A stretch of 64,000 nucleotides of DNA from Parabacteroides faecalis (GTDB lineage Bacteria; Bacteroidota; Bacteroidia; Bacteroidales; Tannerellaceae). Positions 26,504-37,274 of this stretch are shown here, one piece after another. A program made the translations under genes and the position numbers. Every line of letters begins with the position of its first letter. The stretch's first letter is position 1. The stretch is from positions 1 to 64,000 of the forward strand of contig NZ_JAKZMM010000003.1 in assembly GCF_022809355.1 (NCBI RefSeq), given 5' to 3'. The notes beneath the pieces are model-generated. The model had not been told where the DNA came from and searched no databases. It saw only the letters and a list, made by a program, of their open reading frames with translations.

Positions 26504-28093
26504 ATGGCAAAGAAAAAAGACGAAAAAGACGTGCTGATAGTCCGTGACGAGAAGACGGGCGAAATCAGCGTGGTGGCCGGACTACAGGCGGACGGCACTC
26601 CCAAGCGCACGCCGGCAAAGATGGAGAACTCCAAGGACTTCCTCCAGTTCGACAAGAACGGTGACGTGCTCGACAACTTCTTCCGCAACTTCTTCCGCCA
26701 GTGCAAGGAACCCAGCCGCTTCGGCTTCTACCGTATAGCGGCAGACCAGGCGGAAAACCTGCTCGGCGTGATGAAGGAGTTGCTGAAAGACCCTGCAGCC
26801 AATGCAGACCTACTCGCACCCCACAAAGTGGACACATCGGCTTACGAAAAGCAGGTGGCGCAGGAACAGAAAGTGCAGGAAGACAAGAAGCAAGAAATGA
26901 ATCAAAATCAAACAAACAATGTAGAACCCCAAAAACAAGAAAACATGCAACAAAAACAGGAAAACGTGCAGCAGAGCGCACAGGAGAACAAGCAGGAAAG
27001 TAAACAACGGCAAGGCTACCAGCCCATTGACGAAAGCCGTATCGACTGGCAGGCACTGGAAAAGAACTGGGGCGTGAAGCGGGATGAACTGGAACAGTCC
27101 GGCGACCTACAGAAGATGCTCAACTACGGCAAGTCCGACCTTGTTCGTGTCACTCCCAACTTCGGCGGCGAGTCGTTCAGCCTCGATGCCCGACTTTCCT
27201 TCCGCAAGGACGATGACGGCAACGTGCGGCTCGTTCCCCATTTCATCCGCAAGGAGCAGAAACTCGACGAGTACAAGGGACACAAGTTCACCCCCGAAGA
27301 GAAGAAGGCACTGAGGGAGACAGGCAATCTCGGCAGAATCGTGGACTTGGTGGACAAGACCACGGGAGAGATAACTCCCTCTTTCATCAGTATCGACCGC
27401 AAGACCAATGAGATTACCGACATGCCTGCCGCACGCATCCGCATTCCCGAACGTATAGGCAAAACGGAGATTACCCCGCAGGAGCGTGAGATGCTCCGTG
27501 CCGGTCTGCCCGTCAAGGACAAGCTCATCGAGCGTAACGATGGCCGCAAGTTTGTCACCACCCTGCAGGTGAACGTGGAACAGCGAGGCGTGGAGTTCGT
27601 ACCCGGCACGGGCAAGTCGCCCCGTACCGTGGAGGAGCAGACCAACAAGGAGAATCCCTCATTCGCACAGGAGGCACCTCAGCAGAAACCCGGCAAGCAA
27701 CGTCGCAACTCGTGGACCAACGAGGACGGCAGCATCCGTCCCATCAGCAAGTGGAAAAACGTACCCTTCACCGAGGAGCAGAAAGCCGACTATGTGGCTG
27801 GCAAGACCATCAAGTTAGAGAACGTACCCGACGACAAGGGTGTGCTCTCCACCATGTACCTCCGTTTCAATCCCGAAAAGGGTCGTCCTTACCGTTACGA
27901 CACCAATCCCGACAACGCCCAGAAGGTGGCTCCGGCAAACGAGAGCCGCACGCAGGTGGCCGTCAACAGTCAGGGCAAGACCAACGAGGCGACTAAGAAT
28001 GTCAACGAGCCGCTGCAGAAGGGACAGACCGCTCCGAAGGACGATACCCAGCAGAAGCAGGAGAAACGCAAGAGCAAAGGCATGAAGGTATGA
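26504..28093 (+). CDS. CTnDOT orf3-like protein, DUF4099/DUF3945 domains
   Basis: A 529-residue hydrophilic protein without signal peptide or membrane segment. It has an N-terminal conserved part (about 1-115), a Gln/Asn-rich low-complexity linker (about 125-170, repeated KQENMQQ units), a middle region of DUF4099 type (WQALEKNWGVKRDELEQ) and repeated DUF3945-type units that share the phrase FTPEEKKALRETG / ITPQEREMLRAG / FTEEQKADYVAG. The unit spacing points to three related repeats. It is the third gene of the excision operon. In CTnDOT orf3 is not needed for excision, and its role is unknown. Confidence 0.8.
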   Translation: MAKKKDEKDVLIVRDEKTGEISVVAGLQADGTPKRTPAKMENSKDFLQFDKNGDVLDNFFRNFFRQCKEPSRFGFYRIAADQAENLLGVMKELLKDPAANADLLAPHKVDTSAYEKQVAQEQKVQEDKKQEMNQNQTNNVEPQKQENMQQKQENVQQSAQENKQESKQRQGYQPIDESRIDWQALEKNWGVKRDELEQSGDLQKMLNYGKSDLVRVTPNFGGESFSLDARLSFRKDDDGNVRLVPHFIRKEQKLDEYKGHKFTPEEKKALRETGNLGRIVDLVDKTTGEITPSFISIDRKTNEITDMPAARIRIPERIGKTEITPQEREMLRAGLPVKDKLIERNDGRKFVTTLQVNVEQRGVEFVPGTGKSPRTVEEQTNKENPSFAQEAPQQKPGKQRRNSWTNEDGSIRPISKWKNVPFTEEQKADYVAGKTIKLENVPDDKGVLSTMYLRFNPEKGRPYRYDTNPDNAQKVAPANESRTQVAVNSQGKTNEATKNVNEPLQKGQTAPKDDTQQKQEKRKSKGMKV

Positions 28094-28099
28094 GCCGGA

Positions 28100-28116
28100 G
28101 TGCCACCACTGAATCC
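28100..28116 (+). promoter_or_regulatory. RteR-complementary motif upstream of exc
   Basis: GTGCCACCACTGAATCC in the orf3-exc spacer is complementary over 17 bases, with one G-U pair, to 30413-30429 of the presumed RteR RNA. It lies about 60 bases before the exc ATG. Confidence 0.4.
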
Positions 28117-28177
28117 ACCATTATCCCAAATATGAGAACATAAACAATAAGTAAGAACAGAAAAAAAGTAAATCAGT

Positions 28178-30265
28178 ATGAAGACCATTATCGCAGAGAA
28201 GCCCTCCGTGGCACGTGAGATAGCCCGCATCGTGGGCGCGACAAAGAGAGAAGATGGTTATTTCTTAGGCAGCGGTTATGCCGTCACATGGGCCTACGGG
28301 CACCTTGTGCAGCTCACCATGCCCGAAGGCTACGGCATCCACGGCTTCGTCCGTGAGCATCTGCCCATCCTGCCCGACACCTTCACCCTGCAACCACGAC
28401 ACACCAAGACAGAGAAGGGCTACAAGCCCGAACCCAGCGTAGTCACGCAGATACGCATCGTGGGCAGGCTCTTCAACGAGAGCGAGCAGATAATCGTGGC
28501 CACCGATGCCGGACGCGAGGGCGAACTCATCTTCCGCTATCTCTACAGCTACCTGGACTGCCGCACGCCTTTCGTGCGCCTGTGGATCAGCTCCCTCACC
28601 GACAAGGCTATCCGAGAGGGACTGCGCCACCTCGAAGCGGGCAACCGTTACGACCGCCTTTACCATGCCGCCAAGGCACGCAGCGAAGCCGACTGGCTGG
28701 TAGGCATCAACGCTACGCAGGCCATGAGCATCGCCGCAGGCAGAGGCACCTACTCCCTTGGGCGTGTTCAGACACCCACGCTGGCGATGGTGTGCGCCCG
28801 CTACTGGGAGAACAGACGCTTCACCCCCGAAGCCTTCTGGCAGGTGCATCTGTCCACAGACGGCACAGGAGAACAGACGGTGAAGTTCTCTTCCGTGGAG
28901 AAATGGAAGGAGAAATCCCCGGCGGAGCACATATATAATAAGGTAAAGGCGCAGCCCTCCCTGCTCGTTACAAAGGTGGAGTGCAAGGAGAAGGTGGAAG
29001 ACACGCCGCTGCTCTACGACCTCACCACCCTGCAGAATGAAGCCAACGCCAAGCACGGCTTCACAGCGGAGAAGACGCTGGAGATAGCGCAGAAGCTCTA
29101 CGAAAAGAAGCTCATCACCTATCCCCGTACCGGCAGCCGCTACATCCCCGAAGATGTCTTTGATGAGATCCCCAAGTTGCTCGCCTTCTTGGGTGGCTAT
29201 CCCGAATGGATAGGCAAGGTGCCCCGCAAGGACAGACTGACCCGCCGCAGCGTGGACGGCAGCAAGGTGACCGACCATCACGCCCTGCTCGTCACGGGCG
29301 AGAAGCCCCTCTTCCTATCCAAGGAGGACAACACCGTGTATCAGATGATTGCCGGGCGCATGGTGGAGGCCTTCTCCGACAAATGCGTCAAGGAACTCAC
29401 CACCGTTACCGCCCTCAGCGGTGAGGCGGAGTTTGCCGCCAAGGGCTGCGTGATACGTCAAACGGGGTGGCGTGCCGTACTGGGCGAGGACAGCGAGGAG
29501 CAGATACTGCCCGGATGGAAAAGCGGAGAAACCCTTTCCGTATGCGGCGTAAGCCTCACAGAGGGCAAGACCAAACCCAAGCCCCTGCATACTGAGGCTA
29601 CCCTGCTGTCGGCTATGGAGACAGCAGGTAAGGACGTGGAGGATGAGGAGGTCCGTCAAGCCATGAAGGAGTGCGGCATCGGTACTCCCGCCACCCGTGC
29701 CGCCATCATCGAGACTCTCTTTGCCCGCGGCTACGTGCAACGCTGCAAGAAGTCGCTTGTGCCTACCGAGAAAGGGCTGGCCCTCTATTCCGTGGTAAAG
29801 GAAATGCGCATCGCTGATGCCGCCCTCACGGGAGAATGGGAACGGGAGCTGGCACGCATCGAACGTGGGGAGAAGGAAGTCTCCGCCTTCCATGGTGAGA
29901 TAGAGCGTTACACCACGGAAATCACCGCGGAGCTGCTCTCTTGCGACAAAATTTTCGGCCACAAGCCCTCCGGCTGCACCTGTCCCAAGTGTGGCAAGGG
30001 ACAGATGCAGTTCTACGGCAAGGTTGTGCGTTGCGACAACCCCGAATGCGGTCTGCCCGTGTTCCGTCAGAAAGCCAACCGCGACCTGAAGGACGAGGAG
30101 ATCAGGGAACTGCTCACCACCGGGAAGACTTCCCTGTTGAAAGGCTTCAAGAGCAAGCAGGGCAAGAGTTTCGATGCCGTCATTGCCTTTGATGCCGACT
30201 ATAATACGGTATTTGTCTTCCCCGAAGTGAAAAACAAGGGAAAATATTCCCAGAAGAGGAAATAA
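28178..30265 (+). CDS. exc: Exc, type IA DNA topoisomerase (TopB/topoisomerase III)
   Basis: A 695-residue topoisomerase III. It has the Toprim domain (MKTIIAEKPSVAREIA at the start; ATDAGREGELIFR), the GRVQTPTLAMV motif, the active-site Tyr about 315 in LITYPRTGSRYIPE, and a C-terminal Cys4 zinc finger (CTCPKCGKGQMQFYGK ... CDNPECG). Exc of CTnDOT is required for excision in vivo, although its topoisomerase activity is reported as not essential for that role, and it also activates tra. It is the last gene of the xis2c operon and is followed by the rteR region. Confidence 0.93.
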   Translation: MKTIIAEKPSVAREIARIVGATKREDGYFLGSGYAVTWAYGHLVQLTMPEGYGIHGFVREHLPILPDTFTLQPRHTKTEKGYKPEPSVVTQIRIVGRLFNESEQIIVATDAGREGELIFRYLYSYLDCRTPFVRLWISSLTDKAIREGLRHLEAGNRYDRLYHAAKARSEADWLVGINATQAMSIAAGRGTYSLGRVQTPTLAMVCARYWENRRFTPEAFWQVHLSTDGTGEQTVKFSSVEKWKEKSPAEHIYNKVKAQPSLLVTKVECKEKVEDTPLLYDLTTLQNEANAKHGFTAEKTLEIAQKLYEKKLITYPRTGSRYIPEDVFDEIPKLLAFLGGYPEWIGKVPRKDRLTRRSVDGSKVTDHHALLVTGEKPLFLSKEDNTVYQMIAGRMVEAFSDKCVKELTTVTALSGEAEFAAKGCVIRQTGWRAVLGEDSEEQILPGWKSGETLSVCGVSLTEGKTKPKPLHTEATLLSAMETAGKDVEDEEVRQAMKECGIGTPATRAAIIETLFARGYVQRCKKSLVPTEKGLALYSVVKEMRIADAALTGEWERELARIERGEKEVSAFHGEIERYTTEITAELLSCDKIFGHKPSGCTCPKCGKGQMQFYGKVVRCDNPECGLPVFRQKANRDLKDEEIRELLTTGKTSLLKGFKSKQGKSFDAVIAFDADYNTVFVFPEVKNKGKYSQKRK

Positions 30266-30315
30266 ATGAGTACCTTCGCCACTGAATCAAAGTCTAATCG
30301 TTGGTTTTAAACCTT

Positions 30316-30378
30316 CGTTTTCTCGCCATGGCAATGATTAAGCGAGCTTATCATTGCTCATCTGGCTTAACGAAAACG
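30316..30378 (+). repeat. Nested inverted repeat downstream of exc
   Basis: Outer arms CGTTTTC (30316-30322) and GAAAACG (30372-30378) enclose inner arms GCAATGAT (30331-30338) and ATCATTGC (30350-30357). An even wider pairing joins CCACTGAATCAAAGT (30279-30293) with 30408-30423. Together they can fold the exc 3' region into a large hairpin. Confidence 0.6.
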
Positions 30379-30425
30379 TTCTTGTTCTTCTAAGACTTGA
30401 CTGATTTACTTTGGATTTAGTGGTG

Positions 30426-30458
30426 GCACTTCGGGAGGGATACCCGGAGTGCTTTTTT
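30426..30458 (+). terminator. Rho-independent terminator at the end of the rteR region
   Basis: GCACTTCGGG pairs with CCCGGAGTGC (one G-U pair) across AGGGATA and is followed by six T. Confidence 0.9.
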
Positions 30459-30481
30459 CTTCTATCCCGACATTTAGTATT

Positions 30482-30500
30482 CACCACTATAATCCCAAAA
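30482..30500 (+). promoter_or_regulatory. RteR-complementary motif before the DUF1896 gene
   Basis: CACCACTATAATCCCAAAA lies 5 bases before the ATG at 30506. It is a weaker relative of the motif seen before traN and mobA (two differences and one extra base). Confidence 0.3.
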
Positions 30501-30505
30501 TAGAC

Positions 30506-30952
30506 ATGAACAAGAACGAAAAGAAACAGAAAGAACTGTCGTACTACCACCTCTATCTGCAAAAGCATCTTCAAGAGAACCGTTTTGAACAGGCGGATGA
30601 CACCGCCTTCATCGAGACCCGTGCCGAACTTGCCGCGTCTGCCTACGAGCAGGCACGCCGTGGGGGCTATCCCATAGAGGGAGCACAGGAACTGGTGATG
30701 CAGACCCTGCTGAAGGGACTGCACCATTCCAGATACGCCATCCTGCGTGAGGTTATCGCCAACGAGTTTGCCTACGAGATTCCCAAAGCGCAGCAGGAAG
30801 CCTTTACTAGAAAGCTGCTGCCATTAGTGGATAATGTATTCTCCATCTATGATCTATCCGACGACCTCTTCGCCCAGTCGTTGGACTATGACCTGCTGTA
30901 CAGCGAACTGACGGGAGCTGTCGTACTCTATCTGGCCGAGTATGGCGTTTAA
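30506..30952 (+). CDS. DUF1896 family protein
   Basis: A 148-residue hydrophilic, mostly helical protein of a family found in Bacteroidales mobile elements ([42 protein letters not shown]). No catalytic motif is seen and the function is unknown. The ATG at 30506 is preferred to one 57 bases earlier, which would start inside the terminator. Its last 11 bases overlap the start of the methylase-helicase gene, so the two are probably translated together. Confidence 0.8.
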   Translation: MNKNEKKQKELSYYHLYLQKHLQENRFEQADDTAFIETRAELAASAYEQARRGGYPIEGAQELVMQTLLKGLHHSRYAILREVIANEFAYEIPKAQQEAFTRKLLPLVDNVFSIYDLSDDLFAQSLDYDLLYSELTGAVVLYLAEYGV

Positions 30953-33900
30953 CCGAAAGCAGAGACTGAGGGACAACATCGAGGCGATACGGACGGCATT
31001 CCTCCTTGACCGGGAAGGACGTACTCCCACCGAGACCGAGCGCAACATACTGCGCAGATACTGCGGCTTCGGAGGATTGAAGTGCATCCTGAATCCTGCA
31101 AAGGAACTGACGGATGCCGTCCACTGGGCGAAATCCGACCTCGAACTTTTTGCTCCCACGGCGGAACTCCACCGCCTTATCCGTGAGAACAGCCGTGACG
31201 AGACGGAGTACAAACGATATGTCGATTCGCTGAAAGGCTCCGTACTGACGGCTTTCTATACCCCGAAGGAGATTACCGACACCCTCGCAGGCGTGCTTGC
31301 GGGGCAAGGTGTCGTGCTTGCACGTATGCTGGAGCCATCGGCAGGCATGGGTGCATTCGTGGACTCCATGTTGCATTTCTCACCCCAAGCCGATGTGATG
31401 GCTTTCGAGAAAGACCTGCTGACGGGCAGGATGCTCCGCCATCTGCATCCCGACCAAAAGGTGCATGTGGAGGGCTTTGAGAAGATAGAAAAGCCTTTCA
31501 ACGGTCATTTTGACCTTGCCATCTCCAATATACCTTTCGGTGACATCGCCGTGTTCGATGCGGAGTACGAGAAGCGTTCCATCATGTACCGTGTGGCGGC
31601 AAAGAAGATACACAACTATTTCTTCCTGAAAGGGCTTGATGCCGTGCGTGACGGTGGCATCGTCGCCTTCATCACCTCACAGGGTGTATTGGACAGCGAG
31701 AGCAACAACGGCACCCGTTTCCTGATGATGAAGAATGCCGACTTGCTGTCGGTGGTACGTATGCCCAACAACCTCTTCACGGAGAATGCCAACACCGAGG
31801 TGGGCTGCGACCTGATTGTCCTTCAGAAGAACAGCCAAAAGGAAAACCTGACGGAAGACGACCAGCTGTTTACCCAAACGGTGAAGGACAACCATACCCG
31901 TGTGACGACCAACCGCTATCTTCTGGCACATCCGGAACTGGTCATACACTCCACAGCCAAACTGGACACCGACCCTTACGGGAAACCTGCGATGGTCTAT
32001 CTGCATGAGGGCGGTGTATCGGGAATCGCCGAGGACCTCCGTAAACGGCTGGATGCTGATTTGACCGCACGGCTGGACATGGCACGCTATAAGGGCGTGA
32101 CTTTTGGTGACGGGCCAAAAGTAGAGAAAACACCTGCACATGCCATTTCATCAGCGAACAAGGAAGTCAAGACAGCGGAAGTAGTTCCGCAAATCAAGGA
32201 AGAGCCGAAAGAACAACCTGCCATTGATTTTCCCATGGACGGGAAGGCTGTGCAGCTTACCTTGTTCGACCTGTGGGAATATACCCTGCCACAAGAGAAA
32301 CCAGTCTCGAAGGGTAAAAAGAAGTCCGCTTCCGCAAAACAGGTGCAGAATGGCAATAGTCCCACATCTGCTCACGCTGAGAAACCGAAGAAGCAAGACA
32401 ATACGTTATTGCAGTCTTCGCAGAAAAAAGCAGACGAAACCCCGAAAGAGGAGAAGAAAACACTGCCAGGTGACATCTATGCAGACATCAACTGGGAGGA
32501 CAATCCGCCCATCAACGGATTCTATGAAACGATGATGACGCTGACACCCGAAAGGCGTGTGGCATTGCGGCAGGAAGCGGAGCACCACCGTCAGGAACAG
32601 TTGAGGAGGCAGGGCGTAAAAGACACGCTCAATCCCATCTTCATACCCCCGATGGGAGAAATTAAGCCACCTTCCGAAAACGAGTTGCCCGGCCAAGGCG
32701 AAATAAAGCCGACGTCTGATGTAACTGAGCAATCAGCAAAACCGACAGTGCAGCCAACGAGAAATGGTTTGTTCCAAGATACGGGAAATGCTCCTGCCAA
32801 ACCCGAGCGGAAACCGTTTGACCTTACTTCGCATCCCTACGACTGCACGTTGGAACCACACCACCGTGAAGGATCCATCGTACTTGATGCGGCTAGGAAC
32901 GTGGGCTATCTGAAAGACCTCACGCCCTATGGTGCGATGTTCCACCCCACTGACGTAAGCGGATTCCAGAAAGAGAAGCTGACGCTCTACATCTCCCTGC
33001 GCGATGCCTACGAGCATCTGTACAGCTACGAGGCGGAGAACCATGAGGAGAACAAGCAGCAGCGAGGCTATCTCAATACCTACTACGATGAGTTTGTCCT
33101 GCGCTACGGTCCTCTCAATGCCAAGCAGAATGTGAAGCTGTTGCTGATGGATGCCGCAGGACGCGACATCCTCTCATTGGAACGTGAGGAGAACGGTCAG
33201 TTCGTCAAGGCCGACATCTTCGAGCGTCCCGTGTCCTTCTCTATCGAGGAGACAGCACAGGCCGACTCTCCCGAAGAAGCCCTGTCCGCATCGCTCAACA
33301 GGTACGGCACGGTAAACTTCGACTATATGCGCTCACTCACCGACACCACTGAGGAGGAACTGCTCACTGCCCTGCGCGGCAGGGTCTTCTTCAATCCTTT
33401 GGCGGACGGTTACGAGATTAGCGACCGTTTCATCGCCGGCAATGTCATCGATAAGGCGGAGCGCATCGAGGCATGGATTGCCGATAACGAAGAACATGAG
33501 CATCTGGCGGAGGCAAAGGTTGCGCTGGAGGCATTGCAGGATGCCGCTCCGCAGCGTATCACCTTTGAGGAGCTTGACTTCAATTTCGGCGAACGTTGGA
33601 TTCCCACGGGCATTTACTCCGCCTACATGAGCCATCTCTACGAGACCGATGTCCGCATCGCCTATGCTCCCGGCATGGATGAGTTCTCCGCCGTGTGTGA
33701 CCGCAAGAACATCAAGATCTGGGACGAGTTCTGCGTGAAGGGCTACTACCGCCACTACGACGGCATGAGCCTGCTGAAGCACGCCCTGCACAACACCTGT
33801 CCCGACATGATGAAGTGCATCGGTGAGGACGAGAACGGCAACGACATCAAGGTGCGCGATGCCGAGGGCATACAGCTCGCCAACGCCAAGATTGACGAGA

Positions 33901-36782
33901 TACGTAACGGCTTCTCCGAATGGCTCGAAGAGCAGTCGCCGGAGTTCAAGGAACGGCTCGTGACGATGTACAACCGCAAGTTCAACTGTTTCGTGCGTCC
34001 GAAGTACGACGGCTCGCACCAAACCTTCCCCGACCTTGATCTCAAGGGGCTGGCAAGCCGAGGCGTGAAGGACATCTATCCCTCGCAGAAGGACTGCGTG
34101 TGGATGCTCAAGCAGAACGGCGGCGGGATATGCGACCACGAGGTGGGAACGGGCAAGACGCTGATAATGTGCATGGCGGCGCACGAGATGAAACGGCTGG
34201 GCCTCGCCCACAAGCCGATGATTATTGGGCTGAAAGCCAATGTGGCGGAGATAGCCGCCACCTATCAGGCGGCCTATCCCAACGCCCGCATCCTCTATGC
34301 CTCCGAGAAGGACTTCTCCACTGCCAACCGCGTGCGTTTCTTCAACAACATCAAGAACAACGACTACGACTGCGTCATCATGTCGCACGACCAGTTCGGC
34401 AAGATACCCCAGTCGCCCGAGTTGCAGCAACGCATCCTGCAGGCGGAGCTTGACTCTGTGGAGGAGAGCCTCGAAGTGCTCCGGGCGCAGGGCAAGGACA
34501 TCTCGCGGGCCATGCTCAAAGGACTGGAGAAGCGCAAGTTCAACCTGGAAGCGAAGCTGCAGAAGGTGGAGCACGCCATCAGCTCACGCACCGATGACGT
34601 GGTGGATTTCCGCCAGATGGGCATCGACCACCTGTTTGTCGATGAGAGCCACCAGTTCAAGAACCTCACCTTCAACACCCGTCACGACCGGGTGGCGGGC
34701 TTGGGCAACTCGGAAGGCAGTCAGAAAGCCCTGAACATGCTCTTCGCCATCCGCACCATACAGGAGCGCACAGGCAAGGACTTGGGGGCTACGTTCCTTT
34801 CCGGAACGACCATCAGCAACTCACTGACGGAGCTGTACCTGCTCTTCAAGTACCTGCGCCCGAAGGAGCTGGAGCGGCAGGACATCCGCTGTTTCGATGC
34901 CTGGGCGGCGATTTTCGCCAAAAAGACCACCGACTTCGAGTTCAACGTGACGAACAACGTGGTGCAGAAGGAACGTTTCCGCTACTTCATCAAGGTGCCA
35001 GAACTTGCCGCCTTCTACAACGAGATTACCGACTACCGCACGGCGGAGGACGTGGGTGTGGACCGTCCGCACAAGAACGAGATACTGCACCACATACCGC
35101 CCACGCCCGAGCAGGAGGACTTCATACAGAAGCTGATGCAGTTCGCCAAGACGGGCGATGCCACGCTGCTGGGCAGAGCGGCACTTTCTGAAACGGAGGA
35201 AAAGGCGAAGATGCTCATCGCCACCGACTATGCCCGCAAGATGGCTCTTGACATGCGCATGATAGACCCGCATTATGAGGACCACCCCGACAACAAGGCG
35301 AGCCACTGCGCCAAGACGATTGCGGAGTATTACCGCAGGTACGACTCGCAGAAGGGTACGCAGTTTGTATTTTCCGACCTTGGCACCTATCAGCCGGGCG
35401 ACGGCTGGAACGTCTATTCCGAAATCAAGCGCAAACTGATGGAGGACTACGGCATCCCCGGCCATGAGGTTCGTTTCATACAGGAGTGCAAGGCCGACAA
35501 GGCGCGCAAGGCGGTGATAGACGCCATGAATGCCGGGACGGTACGTGTGCTGTTCGGTTCCACGAGTATGCTCGGAACGGGTGTGAACGCACAGCAACGG
35601 TGTGTTGCCATCCATCATCTTGATACACCGTGGCGACCGTCAGACCTGCAACAGCGTGACGGTCGTGGCGTGCGTGCCGGCAACGAGATTGCCAAGCACT
35701 TTGCGGGAAACAATGTAGATGTCGTCATCTACGCCGTGGAGAAGTCGCTGGACAGTTACAAGTTCAACCTGCTTCATTGCAAGCAGACCTTCATCTCACA
35801 GCTGAAAAGCGGAGCGATGGGGGCGCGTACCATTGACGAGGGTGCGATGGACGAGAAATCGGGTATGAACTTCTCGGAATACATGGCCATTCTTTCGGGC
35901 AATACAGACCTGCTTGAAAAAGCGAAACTGGAGAAACGTATCGCCTCCCTCGAAGGGGAACGCAAGTCGTTCAACAAGGGCAGGCGTGAGTCAGAGTTCA
36001 AGTTGGAGTCCAAGACAGGCGAGCTACAGAACAACAACGCAGTCATCACCGCCATGACGGAGGATTGGGAGAAGTTCACAGCCGCAGCCAAGACAGACAA
36101 GGAGGGCAACCGCCTTAATATAATAAAGGTGGACGGAGTGGATTCCGCCGATGAGAAGGTCATCGGAAAGCGTTTGCAGGAGATAGCCAAGAATGCCACG
36201 ACCGGAGGGTTGTACACGCAGGTCGGTGAACTTTACGGTTTTCCGATAAAGGTGGTGAGCGAAAGGATACTCAAAGAGGGATTGGAGTTCACCGACAACC
36301 GCTTCGTGGTCGAGGGGAACTACAAGTACACCTACAACAACGGGCATCTGGCGATGGCTGACCCGTTGGCCGCCGCCCGCAACTTCCTCAACGCGATGGA
36401 GAGGATACCCTCCATCATCGACCAGTACAAGGCGAAGAACGAGGTGCTGGAGATGGAGATACCGCAGTTACAGGAGATAGCGGGTAAGGTGTGGAAGAAG
36501 GAGGACGAGCTGAAGCAGTTGAAGTCCGAACTTGCCGCCCTTGACCGAAAAATTCAGCTGGAGCTTGCGCCACCCACGCCCGAAGTCGCAGAAAAGGAGA
36601 ATGAAGGGCAACAGCTCAAGCCGGAAGCGGAAGATGTGAGGAACAGGCAGGCGCAATATCCCGAAAATGCACCGCCGCAGATACGCAGTCCGGCGGATAG
36701 TATCGTTGCCAACCATGTCATAATCGGGCGTCCGGGACTGTATGCCAAGGAGGAAACCCGGTCCAAAGGATTGAAAATATAA
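30942..36782 (+). CDS. Giant N6-methyltransferase-SNF2/DEAD helicase fusion
   Basis: A 1,946-residue protein. The N-terminal third holds an adenine methyltransferase: SAM motif [15 protein letters not shown] and catalytic motif SNIPFGDI (in place of NPPY/F). After a poorly conserved, Pro/Lys/Gln-rich linker (about 390-640) comes a region of unknown fold, then a superfamily-2 helicase: Walker [14 protein letters not shown], motif [14 protein letters not shown], motif [13 protein letters not shown], motif [13 protein letters not shown] and motif [15 protein letters not shown]. The C-terminal part is coiled-coil (about 1660-1730 and 1825-1900). The protein is a standard cargo of CTnDOT-type ICEs. 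Protection of incoming DNA or anti-restriction is a possible role, not shown. Confidence 0.88.
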   Translation: MAFNRKQRLRDNIEAIRTAFLLDREGRTPTETERNILRRYCGFGGLKCILNPAKELTDAVHWAKSDLELFAPTAELHRLIRENSRDETEYKRYVDSLKGSVLTAFYTPKEITDTLAGVLAGQGVVLARMLEPSAGMGAFVDSMLHFSPQADVMAFEKDLLTGRMLRHLHPDQKVHVEGFEKIEKPFNGHFDLAISNIPFGDIAVFDAEYEKRSIMYRVAAKKIHNYFFLKGLDAVRDGGIVAFITSQGVLDSESNNGTRFLMMKNADLLSVVRMPNNLFTENANTEVGCDLIVLQKNSQKENLTEDDQLFTQTVKDNHTRVTTNRYLLAHPELVIHSTAKLDTDPYGKPAMVYLHEGGVSGIAEDLRKRLDADLTARLDMARYKGVTFGDGPKVEKTPAHAISSANKEVKTAEVVPQIKEEPKEQPAIDFPMDGKAVQLTLFDLWEYTLPQEKPVSKGKKKSASAKQVQNGNSPTSAHAEKPKKQDNTLLQSSQKKADETPKEEKKTLPGDIYADINWEDNPPINGFYETMMTLTPERRVALRQEAEHHRQEQLRRQGVKDTLNPIFIPPMGEIKPPSENELPGQGEIKPTSDVTEQSAKPTVQPTRNGLFQDTGNAPAKPERKPFDLTSHPYDCTLEPHHREGSIVLDAARNVGYLKDLTPYGAMFHPTDVSGFQKEKLTLYISLRDAYEHLYSYEAENHEENKQQRGYLNTYYDEFVLRYGPLNAKQNVKLLLMDAAGRDILSLEREENGQFVKADIFERPVSFSIEETAQADSPEEALSASLNRYGTVNFDYMRSLTDTTEEELLTALRGRVFFNPLADGYEISDRFIAGNVIDKAERIEAWIADNEEHEHLAEAKVALEALQDAAPQRITFEELDFNFGERWIPTGIYSAYMSHLYETDVRIAYAPGMDEFSAVCDRKNIKIWDEFCVKGYYRHYDGMSLLKHALHNTCPDMMKCIGEDENGNDIKVRDAEGIQLANAKIDEIRNGFSEWLEEQSPEFKERLVTMYNRKFNCFVRPKYDGSHQTFPDLDLKGLASRGVKDIYPSQKDCVWMLKQNGGGICDHEVGTGKTLIMCMAAHEMKRLGLAHKPMIIGLKANVAEIAATYQAAYPNARILYASEKDFSTANRVRFFNNIKNNDYDCVIMSHDQFGKIPQSPELQQRILQAELDSVEESLEVLRAQGKDISRAMLKGLEKRKFNLEAKLQKVEHAISSRTDDVVDFRQMGIDHLFVDESHQFKNLTFNTRHDRVAGLGNSEGSQKALNMLFAIRTIQERTGKDLGATFLSGTTISNSLTELYLLFKYLRPKELERQDIRCFDAWAAIFAKKTTDFEFNVTNNVVQKERFRYFIKVPELAAFYNEITDYRTAEDVGVDRPHKNEILHHIPPTPEQEDFIQKLMQFAKTGDATLLGRAALSETEEKAKMLIATDYARKMALDMRMIDPHYEDHPDNKASHCAKTIAEYYRRYDSQKGTQFVFSDLGTYQPGDGWNVYSEIKRKLMEDYGIPGHEVRFIQECKADKARKAVIDAMNAGTVRVLFGSTSMLGTGVNAQQRCVAIHHLDTPWRPSDLQQRDGRGVRAGNEIAKHFAGNNVDVVIYAVEKSLDSYKFNLLHCKQTFISQLKSGAMGARTIDEGAMDEKSGMNFSEYMAILSGNTDLLEKAKLEKRIASLEGERKSFNKGRRESEFKLESKTGELQNNNAVITAMTEDWEKFTAAAKTDKEGNRLNIIKVDGVDSADEKVIGKRLQEIAKNATTGGLYTQVGELYGFPIKVVSERILKEGLEFTDNRFVVEGNYKYTYNNGHLAMADPLAAARNFLNAMERIPSIIDQYKAKNEVLEMEIPQLQEIAGKVWKKEDELKQLKSELAALDRKIQLELAPPTPEVAEKENEGQQLKPEAEDVRNRQAQYPENAPPQIRSPADSIVANHVIIGRPGLYAKEETRSKGLKI

Positions 36783-36805
36783 CCTAAGGAATTTTATCTG
36801 AAGTA

Positions 36806-36909
36806 TTAATAAGGGCTATCCCAAAAGGTCTAAAAGTAAATTTTATCCTTTCTGCAAGTATCTATAGGATGGCAACTGCATTTTTTTCTTTTTGGGCAGC
36901 CCTTATTAA
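36806..36909. repeat. 104-bp MITE-like inverted-repeat element upstream of tetQ
   Basis: The ends TTAATAAGGGCTATCCCAAA and its near-complement at 36889-36909 pair over about 20 bases with few mismatches, and the outermost TTAA could be a target duplication. GGGCT(A/G)TCCCAAAA-type ends resemble terminal repeats of IS1182-like elements. It holds no gene. It begins 24 bases after the methylase-helicase stop, so it may also work as a terminator. Confidence 0.55.
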
Positions 36910-37274
36910 AATTTATTCTTATTTTAGGTTATATACATTCATGTCCATTTATGTAAAAAATTCCTGCTGACCTTGTTTATGTCTTGTCAGTCACCATTTG
37001 CAAAACCATATTTGACCCTCAAAGAGGCTGAATTTGATAAGTAACTTGCTACATACTCATAATAAGGAGCTAAATAGAACACGAATGGGAAATACACAAA
37101 TGCTAAACTAAAGAAGATATTGGCCAAAATAAACGCTATACCGAGAGAGAAACTTGATTTTTCAACTTCCTAAAACGGTGTTGTTCAAACATTTCTACTT
37201 ATTTGTACTTGCCAGTTGAACCTACGCTTCCCTAATAAAATGTCTATGGTAAAAAGTTAAAAAATCCTCCCACT

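Larger units (their letters stand above)
30300..30458 (+). ncRNA. rteR: Presumed small RNA RteR locus
   Basis: CTnDOT makes a small RNA of about 90 nt, RteR, from the region directly downstream of exc, and RteR lowers transfer by acting on the tra operon. This gap holds no gene, contains nested inverted repeats and ends with an excellent intrinsic terminator (30426-30458). A 90-nt RNA ending there would start near 30369. The 5' end is not fixed by sequence, as no TAnnTTTG box is seen at the expected place. Bases 30404-30429 are complementary to motifs before mobA, traN and exc. Confidence 0.55.

Noticed and set aside
28265-29281. 338-codon antisense frame in exc
   Set aside because: Covered by a clear topoisomerase III on the other strand.
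33333-34574. 413-codon antisense frame within the methylase-helicase gene
   Set aside because: Same cause: antisense of a long GC-rich gene, with no recognisable protein features and no promoter box.
36910-37274. Possible small gene before tetQ
   Set aside because: The only open stretch (about 37080-37170) has no start codon and ends quickly; no family is recognisable.
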